Shown here piece by piece: positions 1 to 6,070 of a stretch of DNA of 12,403 nt; position 1 is the stretch's first letter, and the number at the start of each line of letters is the position of its first letter. Source of the stretch: an uncultured Bacilli bacterium (GTDB lineage Bacteria > Bacillota_I > Bacilli_A > RF39 > UBA660); assembly GCA_934098345.1 (NCBI GenBank), contig CAKONX010000035.1, forward strand, positions 1-12,403, in the 5' to 3' direction. The translations under genes and the position numbers were made by a program. Under the pieces are notes generated by a model. It searched no databases, was not told where the DNA came from, and saw only the letters and a list, made by a program, of their open reading frames with translations.

Positions 1-11
1 AATTTTAGTTA

Positions 12-66
12 GTAGTTATTACTACCTATAAATTGTTGCTTTTAATGGTTGTTTTACCAGAACCAT
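12..66. other. Hairpin cluster at the left edge
   Basis: Two short inverted repeats lie upstream of the terminator at 90-113. GTAGT (12-16) pairs with ACTAC (21-25), and ATGGTT (45-50) pairs with AACCAT (61-66) around a 10-nt loop. Together with the terminator they look like the 3' part of a structured RNA or a 3' UTR that enters from the left. No tRNA, tmRNA or known riboswitch signature is visible. The family is unidentified. Confidence 0.3.
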
Positions 67-89
67 AAGGGCTCCAAATGTTTTAACGA

Positions 90-113
90 AAGTCCTTAAA
101 TAAGGGCTTTTTT
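90..113 (+). terminator. Rho-independent terminator
   Basis: AAGTCCTT (90-97) pairs with AAGGGCTT (102-109) across a 4-nt loop, with one G-U pair, and the arm runs into six T residues. It ends a rightward transcript that begins outside the window. Confidence 0.65.
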
Positions 114-129
114 CTTGCTTTATTTTACG

Positions 130-183
130 AAATACTACCATTTATTACTCTCATTTCGCATACTTCGTAGTATTTTGGTAGTA
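130..183. repeat. Overlapping inverted repeats in the leading intergenic region
   Basis: AAATACTAC (130-138) is complementary to GTAGTATTT (167-175). The overlapping TACTACC (133-139) is complementary to GGTAGTA (177-183), which is followed by a C and a T-run. The two pairings exclude each other, so this could be an alternative-fold element, a weak second terminator, or a degenerate mobile-element end. Apart from the hairpins and the weak -10 near 284, I see nothing else in 114-307. Confidence 0.35.
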
Positions 184-283
184 CTTTTTTGCTAACATTA
201 TTATGAATAATAAATGTTCAATTTAAAACAAAGGCTTGATAATTGCTAATTCTAATTATTAATATTAAATAGTTAAAATATGG

Positions 284-289
284 TAATAT
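284..289 (+). promoter_or_regulatory. Possible extended -10 upstream of the 308 gene
   Basis: TAATAT is preceded by TGG (281-283), giving an extended -10 look, but no good -35 is visible. It would leave a leader of only about 12 nt carrying the AGGTG ribosome binding site. The call is therefore weak. Confidence 0.25.
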
Positions 290-307
290 ATTTATAGGTG
301 ATTACTT

Positions 308-946
308 ATGAAAAAAATCTTTTTATATTTATATCCTATTCAAGAATACAATCGTTCTTTTGAATTTTCAGAAGAATATTTACAACAAATGGGAAGAGAA
401 AATCCATATAAAGTATTAAATGAATGTATCCAAAAAAGATATAGAGATAAAGGTTATCAAATTGTATATGCTATTTATCCTGATAAAAGTATTTATGGAA
501 TTAATCCTCTACCAACCGATAAAATAATTTATACTGATGTAACTTTTGAACAAGCTAGTGGTTATAATAAAGATGGTAGCGAAAAACAAGATGAAGCTAT
601 TAAATATCCTAATGAGAGTTATTTAATAGCACAATTAGGAGACTTTGATGAAATAGTTGTTGGTGGATTCCACTTTGGTGATTGCGTTAAGCGAGTTGCT
701 GAATATTGTTATCAATGTGGAACCTCTACCCTTGTAGATTTAGATTTAACCGATTTATTTTTCAATATTTATCACAAAAAAGATTACTTTAAAATAGATG
801 AATATAATCCTAAAAACTATAAGAATTATATGTTATTAAATAGTCGTTTTGGGAATAAAGAAATGGCTGAAAGATTATTTGAAAGAAATTATAATAGTCC
901 TGTTTATGGATTTGAAACTATTGAAGCAAGAAGAAAATTAAAATAA
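308..946 (+). CDS. Unrecognised 212-residue cytosolic protein
   Basis: This is a complete frame with an ATG start, an AGGTGAT ribosome binding site (296-302) and a TAA stop. I do not recognise the family. It has no signal peptide, no membrane segment and no tryptophan. It is rich in Tyr, Asp and Lys. The most motif-like stretch is residues 115-151, a beta strand IVVGGFHFGDCVKRVAEYC followed by a TLVDLDLTDLFF segment. With the N-terminal MKKIFLYLYPIQEYNRSF this suggests an alpha/beta fold in which a conserved Asp-Cys pair and an acidic loop may matter. A very short frame with its own ribosome binding site follows 19 bases downstream. No function can be given. Confidence 0.8.
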   Translation: MKKIFLYLYPIQEYNRSFEFSEEYLQQMGRENPYKVLNECIQKRYRDKGYQIVYAIYPDKSIYGINPLPTDKIIYTDVTFEQASGYNKDGSEKQDEAIKYPNESYLIAQLGDFDEIVVGGFHFGDCVKRVAEYCYQCGTSTLVDLDLTDLFFNIYHKKDYFKIDEYNPKNYKNYMLLNSRFGNKEMAERLFERNYNSPVYGFETIEARRKLK

Positions 947-965
947 TGAAAAAGGAGAAAGTTTT

Positions 966-1049
966 ATGAATATAATAAGAACAATAGATTTATTGTTTTC
1001 ATTACTACTAGTCCCTCCTTTTTTATTAACTGTTAATAATGTCAATTAG
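966..1049 (+). CDS. Tiny hydrophobic ORF, possible gene stump
   Basis: This 27-codon frame has a good AAGGAG site (953-958) seven bases before its ATG and lies directly downstream of the 308 gene. The product, MNIIRTIDLLFSLLLVPPFL and seven more residues, has one hydrophobic helix. Its last codons run into the 3' end of the opposing hydrolase gene. It may be a real small membrane peptide. More likely it is the start of a longer gene that was cut off when the leftward operon was joined here. No protein evidence is available. Confidence 0.25.
   Translation: MNIIRTIDLLFSLLLVPPFLLTVNNVN
980..997. terminator. AT-rich hairpin between converging genes
   Basis: AACAATA (980-986) pairs perfectly with TATTGTT (991-997) around GATT, followed by TTC. 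A wider pair, AAAAAGGAG (950-958) with CTCCTTTTT (1015-1023), encloses it. It sits between converging transcription units and could stop transcription, but the inner stem is weak and contains only one G-C pair. Confidence 0.3.
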
Positions 1050-1604
1050 TGCATTATAAATATCTTCTAATTCTTCTACACCATCTTCTGCACTTATATG
1101 TCCTTTTTCTTTTACAATTATTGTTTTTGCATTAAGTATTTCTTTGAATTTTCTTTCTTGTTCTAATGCTACAAAGTAATCATCATCTGAAAATATACAA
1201 GTAATTTTGTTTGTACTATTTTTAATCTTTTCAAAATTAATAGGATTATTAATCCAAGGTTGAGCAATATTATAAGATTCTTCATCACTAACTGCTTCCG
1301 GAAGTAAATCTAACCAAGGAGCAACGAATAATATTCCACCGATATTTTTAACATCTTGTTTTTCTAAATATCTCATTATAGTTTGACAACCTATGCTATG
1401 CCCTACAAAATATGTATTCTCATCTAATTCACTAACTTGTTTTTCTAATTCAGAAACCCATTTCTTTATTTTTGGATTAGCCGTATCTAGCATATTAAAT
1501 CTAATTACTTCGTTATCAGTATTACTTATTTTTTTATCTAGCCAAGGATACCAACCATCATTACTTGTACCATCTCAACAATGTACTAAATAAATTTTTT
1601 TCAT
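1026..1604 (-). CDS. RBBP9/YdeN-type serine hydrolase with in-frame TGA at Trp10
   Basis: This is an alpha/beta hydrolase of the RBBP9/YdeN (DUF452-like) group, 192 residues and full length if read from the ATG at 1604. The N terminus is MKKIYLVHC-TGA-DGTSNDGWYPWL. Family members have HGW(D/E/G)G here, so the TGA (1575-1577) falls exactly on the conserved tryptophan. The nucleophile is Ser70 in VGHSIGC. The acid is probably Asp142 in SDDDYFV, and the base is His169 in KGHISAEDG. The downstream Met38 would give a 155-residue product lacking the first strand and the HxW loop, which is unlikely to fold. Either TGA is read as Trp or this is a fresh nonsense allele. It is the third gene of the leftward operon, starting five bases after the first stop-like codon of the methyltransferase. 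The physiological substrate is unknown. Confidence 0.8.
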
Positions 1605-1609
1605 AATTG

Positions 1610-2260
1610 TCATTTTCCTTTATCTACTTTGACTTTATATAATATCTTAGGTTTTAAATATTCATCTTCATTTCTAGTCATCTGTGTTTTCTCTGCTTCA
1701 ACGCTACCAATTATGCCAAAGTATTTATTTATATCTTCAAAATCAAAAAATCTTTTAGTATAATCTCCCTCAAAGTAATAATTTCTTTCTAATTCTTCTC
1801 CTACACCTGCTCCAAAGTTAAAATCATTAACCGAAGCAACTCTTGATAATAATATTCCATTATTATTTAAAATTCTTTTTATTTCTCTCATTATATGTAT
1901 AGTTGTTTCATTATCAAAATAATGTAGAGATAAATCAGCAATGATTAAAGAATATGTATTATCTTTAATAGGAAATTTTTTCATCATATCTAAATATAAA
2001 GTTTTACTATTAGGGATATTATCTTGAATACTTTTTAATGCTTCATTAGAAAAATCACAGGATAAAACATTATAGCCTCTTTCTATTAAATAAAGAGTAT
2101 CAGCACCAATTCCACAACCCAAATCTAATATTTCGTTATCTTTATTGCTTTCTAAAATCTCTTTATATTCATCTAGCCATAAATCATAAACAGGTACACT
2201 ACTACGTCTTTTAGACCAATTATCCCACATTTTTACAAATCCATTATTATTAGTATTCAT
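1610..2260 (-). CDS. Class I SAM-dependent methyltransferase
   Basis: A Rossmann-fold methyltransferase of 216 residues. Motif I is ILDLGCGIG at residues 44-52. The ribose-binding acidic end of strand 2 is Asp69 in VLSCDFS. Strand 4 is IIADLSLHYF around 106-115, followed by the usual REIKRILNNNGILL helix and strand (125-139). The methyl acceptor cannot be read from the sequence. The general layout is that of small-molecule Methyltransf_11/25 proteins. A TAGGAG site, whose TAG is also the stop of the upstream membrane protein, lies 12 bases before the ATG, so the two genes are translationally linked. The frame ends at TGA (1610-1612). If TGA is Trp in this organism, the protein gains eight residues and stops at a TAG inside the hydrolase gene, overlapping it. 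Confidence 0.85.
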   Translation of the reverse strand: MNTNNNGFVKMWDNWSKRRSSVPVYDLWLDEYKEILESNKDNEILDLGCGIGADTLYLIERGYNVLSCDFSNEALKSIQDNIPNSKTLYLDMMKKFPIKDNTYSLIIADLSLHYFDNETTIHIMREIKRILNNNGILLSRVASVNDFNFGAGVGEELERNYYFEGDYTKRFFDFEDINKYFGIIGSVEAEKTQMTRNEDEYLKPKILYKVKVDKGK

Positions 2261-2272
2261 ATTAAATTTCTC

Positions 2273-3154
2273 CTATTTCTCTTTTTTAATATCCAAAAAC
2301 AATTTAAAAATATATAGCAGCATCAAAAACATTGAAATTATAAAAACTACTATATTATAAATTGCAAAAATATATTTTAACCATTTAAATTTAATGAATA
2401 TTGGATAGATGGATAAAATTATTTGTGGAAATATAATAGCAAAAAAGGTTATAGAAATGAACAATATAATATCATTTTTAACATTTATATTATTTAGAGC
2501 ACATAACTTTGATTCAATATCTTCTTTTTCTATAAGTTTCCATTCAATAAATTCATCAGATTTATCGATTCTGTTAATTAATTTTCTTTCCAATAAAGTA
2601 TCTGAAAGAGGTGCTATTTGTGGGTTTGAAAAATCTATATCTGTATAATCAAGCATTCCAAGTGAATTTGTTTTTCTTTTTCTAGTTTTTTTACCTACAT
2701 ATTCATATAACAGATATTCAATAGTGCCTTCAGCAATATGATTTTGTTTTATAATATTAGGAATATCATCCATTGAATGTTCTGTTTTGAAAATATCAAT
2801 AGCATTATTAAATATTTCGTTTATTTCATCTACAATTTTTCTTCTTTGTTCAATGGTTAAGTTGCAAGTATCATAATCTTCAATTCTAAAATCTTTTTGT
2901 CTAACTTTTTCATATATATAATTAATGTAATCAATTCTATTTATTTCATAAAGTTGTTCTTCATCCATTATTTTTTTATTATTATAGAAATTAATTTCTT
3001 TAATTATTTTAATGAGTTTTTCTTTTAATGCATCTTTTTCGATTTTCATATTAAGCAATTTTGTTGCTACTAAGCCACCAACAATCGCTATAAATATTCC
3101 TATAATTTGTATATTAGCACTTACATAGGTTAATATATTTTCTAACTGAAACAT
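2273..3154 (-). CDS. Unrecognised membrane protein with three predicted helices
   Basis: This 293-residue protein starts at an ATG with an AGAAGG site about six bases upstream. Segments that look membrane-spanning are near residues 14-33 (IQIIGIFIAIVGGLVATKLL), 228-250 and 261-285. Between the first and second is a charged cytosolic region of about 190 residues. It includes a basic patch KKTRKRK (155-161) and an LDYTDIDFSNPQIAPLSD stretch (168-185). The start of that region, residues 35-60, is rich in Lys, Glu, Leu and Ile and could be a coiled coil. I know no family for it. It is the first gene of the leftward operon with the methyltransferase and the serine hydrolase. An arrangement of membrane sensor plus enzymes is conceivable but unproven. 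Confidence 0.8.
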   Translation of the reverse strand: MFQLENILTYVSANIQIIGIFIAIVGGLVATKLLNMKIEKDALKEKLIKIIKEINFYNNKKIMDEEQLYEINRIDYINYIYEKVRQKDFRIEDYDTCNLTIEQRRKIVDEINEIFNNAIDIFKTEHSMDDIPNIIKQNHIAEGTIEYLLYEYVGKKTRKRKTNSLGMLDYTDIDFSNPQIAPLSDTLLERKLINRIDKSDEFIEWKLIEKEDIESKLCALNNINVKNDIILFISITFFAIIFPQIILSIYPIFIKFKWLKYIFAIYNIVVFIISMFLMLLYIFKLFLDIKKEK

Positions 3155-3192
3155 AGAAACCTTCTTTTAAATTAAATAATTTAACTAATAAA

Positions 3193-3198
3193 ATTATA
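3193..3198 (-). promoter_or_regulatory. Extended -10 of the leftward operon
   Basis: On the minus strand the sequence TATGGTATAAT contains TATAAT preceded by TGG, a good extended -10, about 40 bases upstream of the membrane protein ATG. No clear -35 stands 17 bases further up, which is acceptable for an extended -10 promoter. Confidence 0.5.
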
Positions 3199-3267
3199 CC
3201 ATAATCACTAAAATTCTTCCATATTCTCTTGAAAATTTATCTAGAAATGATGTAATTTATTTATCAG

Positions 3268-3295
3268 TTGATTTAATCAATCTTGGGAGTATAAT
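3268..3295 (+). promoter_or_regulatory. Promoter for small RNA-like element A
   Basis: TTGATT (3268-3273) and a perfect TATAAT (3290-3295) are 16 bases apart. Transcription would begin near 3302, just ahead of the hairpins ending at 3393. Confidence 0.45.
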
Positions 3296-3301
3296 TTTTC
3301 A

Positions 3302-3393
3302 CATACGTGTATAGTTAAGGCTCCAGATTGATAGGAAACTCGAACTTTTCGAGTTTAAGTAATAAATGCTAACTAGAAATAGTTAGTTTTTTT
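3302..3393 (+). ncRNA. Candidate small RNA A with intrinsic terminator
   Basis: No reading frame occupies this intergenic space, but it carries a promoter and ordered hairpins. GCTCCA (3320-3325) is followed by a strong stem, AAACTCGAA (3336-3344) with TTCGAGTTT (3348-3356). Then comes a terminator stem, CTAACTA with TAGTTAG around a GAAA tetraloop (3369-3386), and seven T residues. The layout matches the element at 5613-5737. I cannot match it to T-box, THF, fluoride, preQ1 or other riboswitch consensus sequences. The alternative is a simple attenuator or leader of the lost gene whose tail follows. Confidence 0.4.
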
Positions 3394-3479
3394 GTTATTT
3401 AAGAAAGGAAAGTGATATAAATATAGTCTTACAAAAATATGAGGATGATTTAAGGGATCATTCTAATGAAGTTAGAAAT

Positions 3480-3776
3480 TTGAAAAAGAAAATACAAACT
3501 CGTGATGATAGAATTGAAGAATTAGAATATGATTTAAATGATGCCGATGAAACTATTGATGAGTTAGAAGATAAGGTATCAGAATTACAAAAAATAGTTG
3601 ATTATTTTAAAGAATTATGGAAAAAGTTTATAGAATTTTTACAAAATAAATTCTTTTCTTCTAATAAATATGATGACTTCATAAATGATTTATATGATGA
3701 AGATATACTTGATGATAATGATATTGATATTATTCAAAATAACAAAAATAATGAAAAAGATGATTATGAAAGATAG
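3480..3776 (+). CDS. C-terminal coiled-coil fragment of a Mob/Pre plasmid relaxase
   Basis: The frame contains a long heptad-rich coiled coil (IEELEYDLNDADETIDELED and KVSELQKIVDYF). It is followed by ELWKKFIEFLQNKFFSSNKYDD and an acidic tail ending DDYER. This order matches the C-terminal end of MobV/Pre plasmid recombination proteins of Firmicutes as I remember them. The catalytic HUH part, normally several hundred residues upstream, is absent. The only start inside the frame is a TTG at 3480 with no good ribosome binding site. The frame stays open upstream to about 3387 and reads QKYEDDLRDHSNEVRNL, which also looks like part of the coil. It is therefore best seen as a gene remnant of an integrated mobilisable element. 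Confidence 0.55.
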   Translation: MKKKIQTRDDRIEELEYDLNDADETIDELEDKVSELQKIVDYFKELWKKFIEFLQNKFFSSNKYDDFINDLYDEDILDDNDIDIIQNNKNNEKDDYER

Positions 3777-3796
3777 TAAAAAGTGCTGATTTATAG

Positions 3797-3802
3797 TATA
3801 AT
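3797..3802 (+). promoter_or_regulatory. -10 box before the glycosylase operon
   Basis: TATAAT lies 25 bases upstream of the ATG at 3827 and 20 bases after the relaxase-tail stop. A convincing -35 at the right distance is not seen. Confidence 0.4.
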
Positions 3803-3826
3803 TTTATTTAGAAGTTGGAGAAAGTT

Positions 3827-4572
3827 ATGAATAAAAAGGAAATATTAGATCAAGTTGATAAGCCCATAGAAATGTATAATAATGGCGAACTTGGTGGTGA
3901 AGTAATGCCAGAAGATGCAAATCCTCATTTTGAAAAATATTCTTTAGAAAACTATTTATATTTCACTTTACCAATGGCATTAAATTATCAAAGAAACTCT
4001 TATACTCTTTGGGAGAGTGCATTAAAAACATATAATGATAAAGAAACAAAATTTGTATTTAATCCTAAATTGTGTTTAGAGAAAAGTTTTGAAGAAGTGC
4101 AATATGCTTTAACTAAATATAAAGTTGCTTTGCAAAAGCAAAAACAAACTGAAATATGGTTATCACTTTGTAATACTTTTGTTGAATTGTTTGATGGTGA
4201 TATAAGAAAATTATTTAATACTTTAGATAACAATGTAGATAAAATTAGAAATTATATTCAAAAAGAAAATAAAAAGAAATTTCCGTACTTATCTGGAACT
4301 AAAATTTGCAATTATTGGATGTATGTAATCTATCAGTATACTGATAGAAAATATACAAATATAGAAAATTTAACTGTTGCTCCAGACACTCATGTATGTA
4401 AGGCAACTCATAAATTAGGATTAATTACAGATAATGAATTTAATTCTAGTAATGTTCAACAAATTGTTATAGATAAATGACAAGAACTATTTAAAAATAC
4501 AAAATATAAACCAATTGACATTCATACATCACTTTGGTTATGGAGCAGAAATGGTTTTAAGGAGGTAAAGTA
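3827..4572 (+). CDS. HhH-GPD-like DNA glycosylase with in-frame TGA at codon 218
   Basis: The ATG at 3827 has GGAG seven bases upstream. Read through the TGA at 4478-4480, the product is 248 residues. The C-terminal half resembles the HhH-GPD/OGG superfamily. FPYLSGTKICNYWM (152-165) occupies the place of the LPGxGxK hairpin, with Lys159 as possible catalytic lysine. APDTHVCKATHKLGLI (185-200) matches the V-DTHV-R--RLGL segment, with catalytic Asp187. The superfamily excises oxidised or alkylated bases from DNA. After the TGA, 30 further codons (QELFKNTKYKPIDIHTSLWL and ten more) end in a TAA that touches the ATG of the next gene and contains that gene's AAGGAGG site. This says the frame was, or is, translated through the TGA. 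Without readthrough the last helix is lost. No FeS cysteine cluster is seen. Confidence 0.7.
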
Positions 4573-5124
4573 ATGAAAGTATTAATAGGAACAAAAAATC
4601 CAGGAAAAATCGAAGGAGCGACAGAAGCATTTAAAAATTATTTTGATGATTTTGAAATTGATGGTATTCCAGTTTCATCAGATGTTAGCGAAGAACCAGT
4701 AAATAATGAAATATATGAAGGTGCTAGAAATCGTGTTGATAATTTAATGAAATATGCTCTAGAAAATGGTATAGATGCTGAATATTTTCTAGGTGTAGAA
4801 TCAGGAATAACTAATTTGTTAGGTAAATGGGTTATTATCAATATTGCTGTTATTAAAGATAAAAATGGTTATGAAAGCTGGGGAACAAGTCCTGCTTTCC
4901 CTGTACCAGACAAATATGTTGATGAGATAATTTCAACTGATTTAGGAAAAGTTATGGATAAAATATTTAAGCAAAATGATTTAAGAAGTGGCAAAGGCGG
5001 TATTAATTTTGTTACTAATGGAATAATTAATAGAATAGATTTAACTAGAGAAGCATTTATAATGGCACTTACCCAACATACAAATGAAATATGGAATGAT
5101 AAAAAAATATTAGAGAAAAAATAA
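4573..5124 (+). CDS. yjjX: YjjX/DUF84 non-canonical purine NTP phosphatase
   Basis: This 183-residue protein matches the inosine/xanthosine triphosphatase family DUF84 (E. coli YjjX). It has the N-terminal GTKNPGKIEGATEAF (6-20), then VSEEPVNNEIYEGARNR (38-54), GVESGI (74-79) and W--INIAVI--KNGYESWGTS (86-106). The family hydrolyses ITP and XTP to the monophosphates, keeping deaminated purines out of RNA and DNA. Its length is usual. The ATG directly follows the TAA of the glycosylase gene and uses the GGAGG at 4561-4565, so the two are translationally coupled. A downstream flavoprotein gene follows after 13 bases. The pairing with a DNA glycosylase fits a sanitation role. Confidence 0.85.
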   Translation: MKVLIGTKNPGKIEGATEAFKNYFDDFEIDGIPVSSDVSEEPVNNEIYEGARNRVDNLMKYALENGIDAEYFLGVESGITNLLGKWVIINIAVIKDKNGYESWGTSPAFPVPDKYVDEIISTDLGKVMDKIFKQNDLRSGKGGINFVTNGIINRIDLTREAFIMALTQHTNEIWNDKKILEKK

Positions 5125-5137
5125 GGAGAAAATGAAT

Positions 5138-5542
5138 ATGAATGAGACTTTTAAATTTTTAAAGGAAAATACACAAATAAATTATGTATCTACAATTAAT
5201 GATGGAAGACCAAGTTGCAGACCATTTGGAGATCCAGTATTGTTTGATAATAAAATTTATGTAATTACAAATAAACACAAGAATGTATCTAAACAAATTG
5301 AAAAAGATAATCATGTATGTATTGTTGCCTATGACAATGAAAATTGGATAAGAATTAATTGTGAACTAGTAGATGATAGCAATAATATGGCAGTAAAACA
5401 AGCAATGATAGATGAATTTGATTGGATGATTGAAGCAGGATATACACTTGATAATCCAGAATTTCAAGTTTTATATATAGCAAATGCTGATTCAACAATT
5501 TATGATGAAGATGGAAACATAATTTCACAATATAATTTTTAA
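5138..5542 (+). CDS. Pyridoxamine 5'-phosphate oxidase-like split-barrel flavoprotein
   Basis: A protein of 134 residues from the Met at 5138. That start stands nine bases after GGAG (5125-5128), whereas the upstream ATG at 5132 is only three bases away. It has the FMN-binding split barrel order: NYVSTINDGRPSCRPFGDPV (15-34), DNKIYVITNKHKNVSKQIEKD (37-57), VCIVAYD (60-66) and WIRINCELVDD (70-80). These small single-domain members are flavin or deazaflavin reductases of mostly unknown substrate. True PdxH is longer and has extra PLP-binding residues, so vitamin B6 synthesis is unlikely. It is the last gene of the glycosylase-YjjX operon. Confidence 0.8.
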   Translation: MNETFKFLKENTQINYVSTINDGRPSCRPFGDPVLFDNKIYVITNKHKNVSKQIEKDNHVCIVAYDNENWIRINCELVDDSNNMAVKQAMIDEFDWMIEAGYTLDNPEFQVLYIANADSTIYDEDGNIISQYNF

Positions 5543-5577
5543 TCAAAAATAAAGTAACAAAAAGTTGAAAAATCATA

Positions 5578-5606
5578 TTGCCAGATTATTCTTAATTTGG
5601 TAATAT
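5578..5606 (+). promoter_or_regulatory. Promoter for small RNA-like element B
   Basis: TTGCCA (5578-5583), a 17-base spacer and TAATAT (5601-5606), preceded by TGG, form a good sigma-A promoter with extended -10. It lies after the flavoprotein stop and before a structured non-coding stretch. Confidence 0.5.
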
Positions 5607-5612
5607 TGTTAT

Positions 5613-5737
5613 AGGAACTAGTTATTTGCTAATTTTACTTTAGGAGTTTTGAATAACCTTTGTTATCGCTCCATTGAGGAATCTGTTCGGAAAATCCGAA
5701 CTTATATATATGAATCATTCGAAAGAATGATTTTTTT
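5613..5737 (+). ncRNA. Candidate small RNA B with intrinsic terminator
   Basis: This roughly 125-nt non-coding unit lies between a promoter and a terminator. GGAG (5643-5646) can pair with CTCC (5669-5672), enclosing ATAAC (5653-5657) paired with GTTAT (5662-5666). A second stem is GTTCGGA (5685-5691) with TCCGAAC (5695-5701). The last is AATCATTC-GAAA-GAATGATT (5713-5732), followed by T residues to 5737. The order GCTCCA, GGAA, hairpin, ATG, GAAA-loop terminator also occurs at 3302-3393. No known riboswitch consensus fits. From 5738 to 5863 I see nothing beyond possible degenerate IS30 end sequence. Confidence 0.45.
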
Positions 5738-5863
5738 GTGTATTGAATTGTAAAAGTAAATGCAACAGTAATAACAGTAAGTAATTGCAGTACCTCCCCT
5801 ACAAATCGCTATAATATTTCAACTGATAGTGTTTGTAATCTTAAATTTAAAGGGTGATTAATT

Positions 5864-5985
5864 ATGAAAAACAAGCATTTATCATTTGATGAAAGATTAA
5901 ATATTGAGAAAAAATTAATGGAAAGAAGAACATTTAAAGAGATAGCTAGATCAATAAATAAAAATTGACAATTAGATATGTGAAA
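5864..5985 (+). pseudogene. IS30-family transposase N-terminal relic
   Basis: The ATG at 5864 opens a 34-codon frame, with LSFDERLNIEKKLMERRTFK at residues 6-25 and EIARSINKN at its end. This is the N-terminal helix-turn-helix of IS30 transposases (S-EER--IE---ER-SFKEIA--I-KN). The frame then meets TGA (5966-5968). In the next frame the sequence reads TIRY, the usual continuation of the recognition helix, so a frameshift is present. After about 5985 nothing of the remaining protein or the DDE domain is found. The element is a short stump and cannot move. An AGGGTG site precedes the ATG. Confidence 0.65.
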
Positions 5986-5998
5986 TTTTATGTTGGCA

Positions 5999-6028
5999 TT
6001 TACAAAAACTATAATTTTATTTTATAAT
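5999..6028 (+). promoter_or_regulatory. Promoter of the DUF2974 hydrolase gene
   Basis: TTTACA (5999-6004) and TATAAT (6023-6028), separated by 18 bases, stand 43 bases before the ATG at 6071. They lie directly after the IS30 relic. A second possible -35, TTGACA at 5965-5970, lacks a good -10. Confidence 0.6.
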
Positions 6029-6070
6029 GTGTTCAAATAATAGATGTTTAATAGGAGGATGGATTTAGAT

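Noticed and set aside
1..113. tRNA or tmRNA 3' end
   Set aside because: There is no GTTCGA T-loop and no CCA in the correct setting; the repeats are simple hairpins.
1393..1593. Rightward 66-codon frame
   Set aside because: It is antisense to the serine hydrolase, has no ribosome binding site and encodes a low-complexity Ser/Leu/Phe product.
3302..3393. T-box, THF, fluoride or preQ1 riboswitch
   Set aside because: GCTCCA and GGAG recall fragments of some consensus sequences, but none of the required conserved cores (such as the T-box GGTGG) is present, and no matching regulated gene follows.
4000..4233. Leftward 77-codon frame
   Set aside because: It is a shadow inside the glycosylase gene without start signals.
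5355..5576. Leftward 73-codon frame
   Set aside because: Antisense to the flavoprotein gene, with Leu/His/Tyr-rich content and no start signals.
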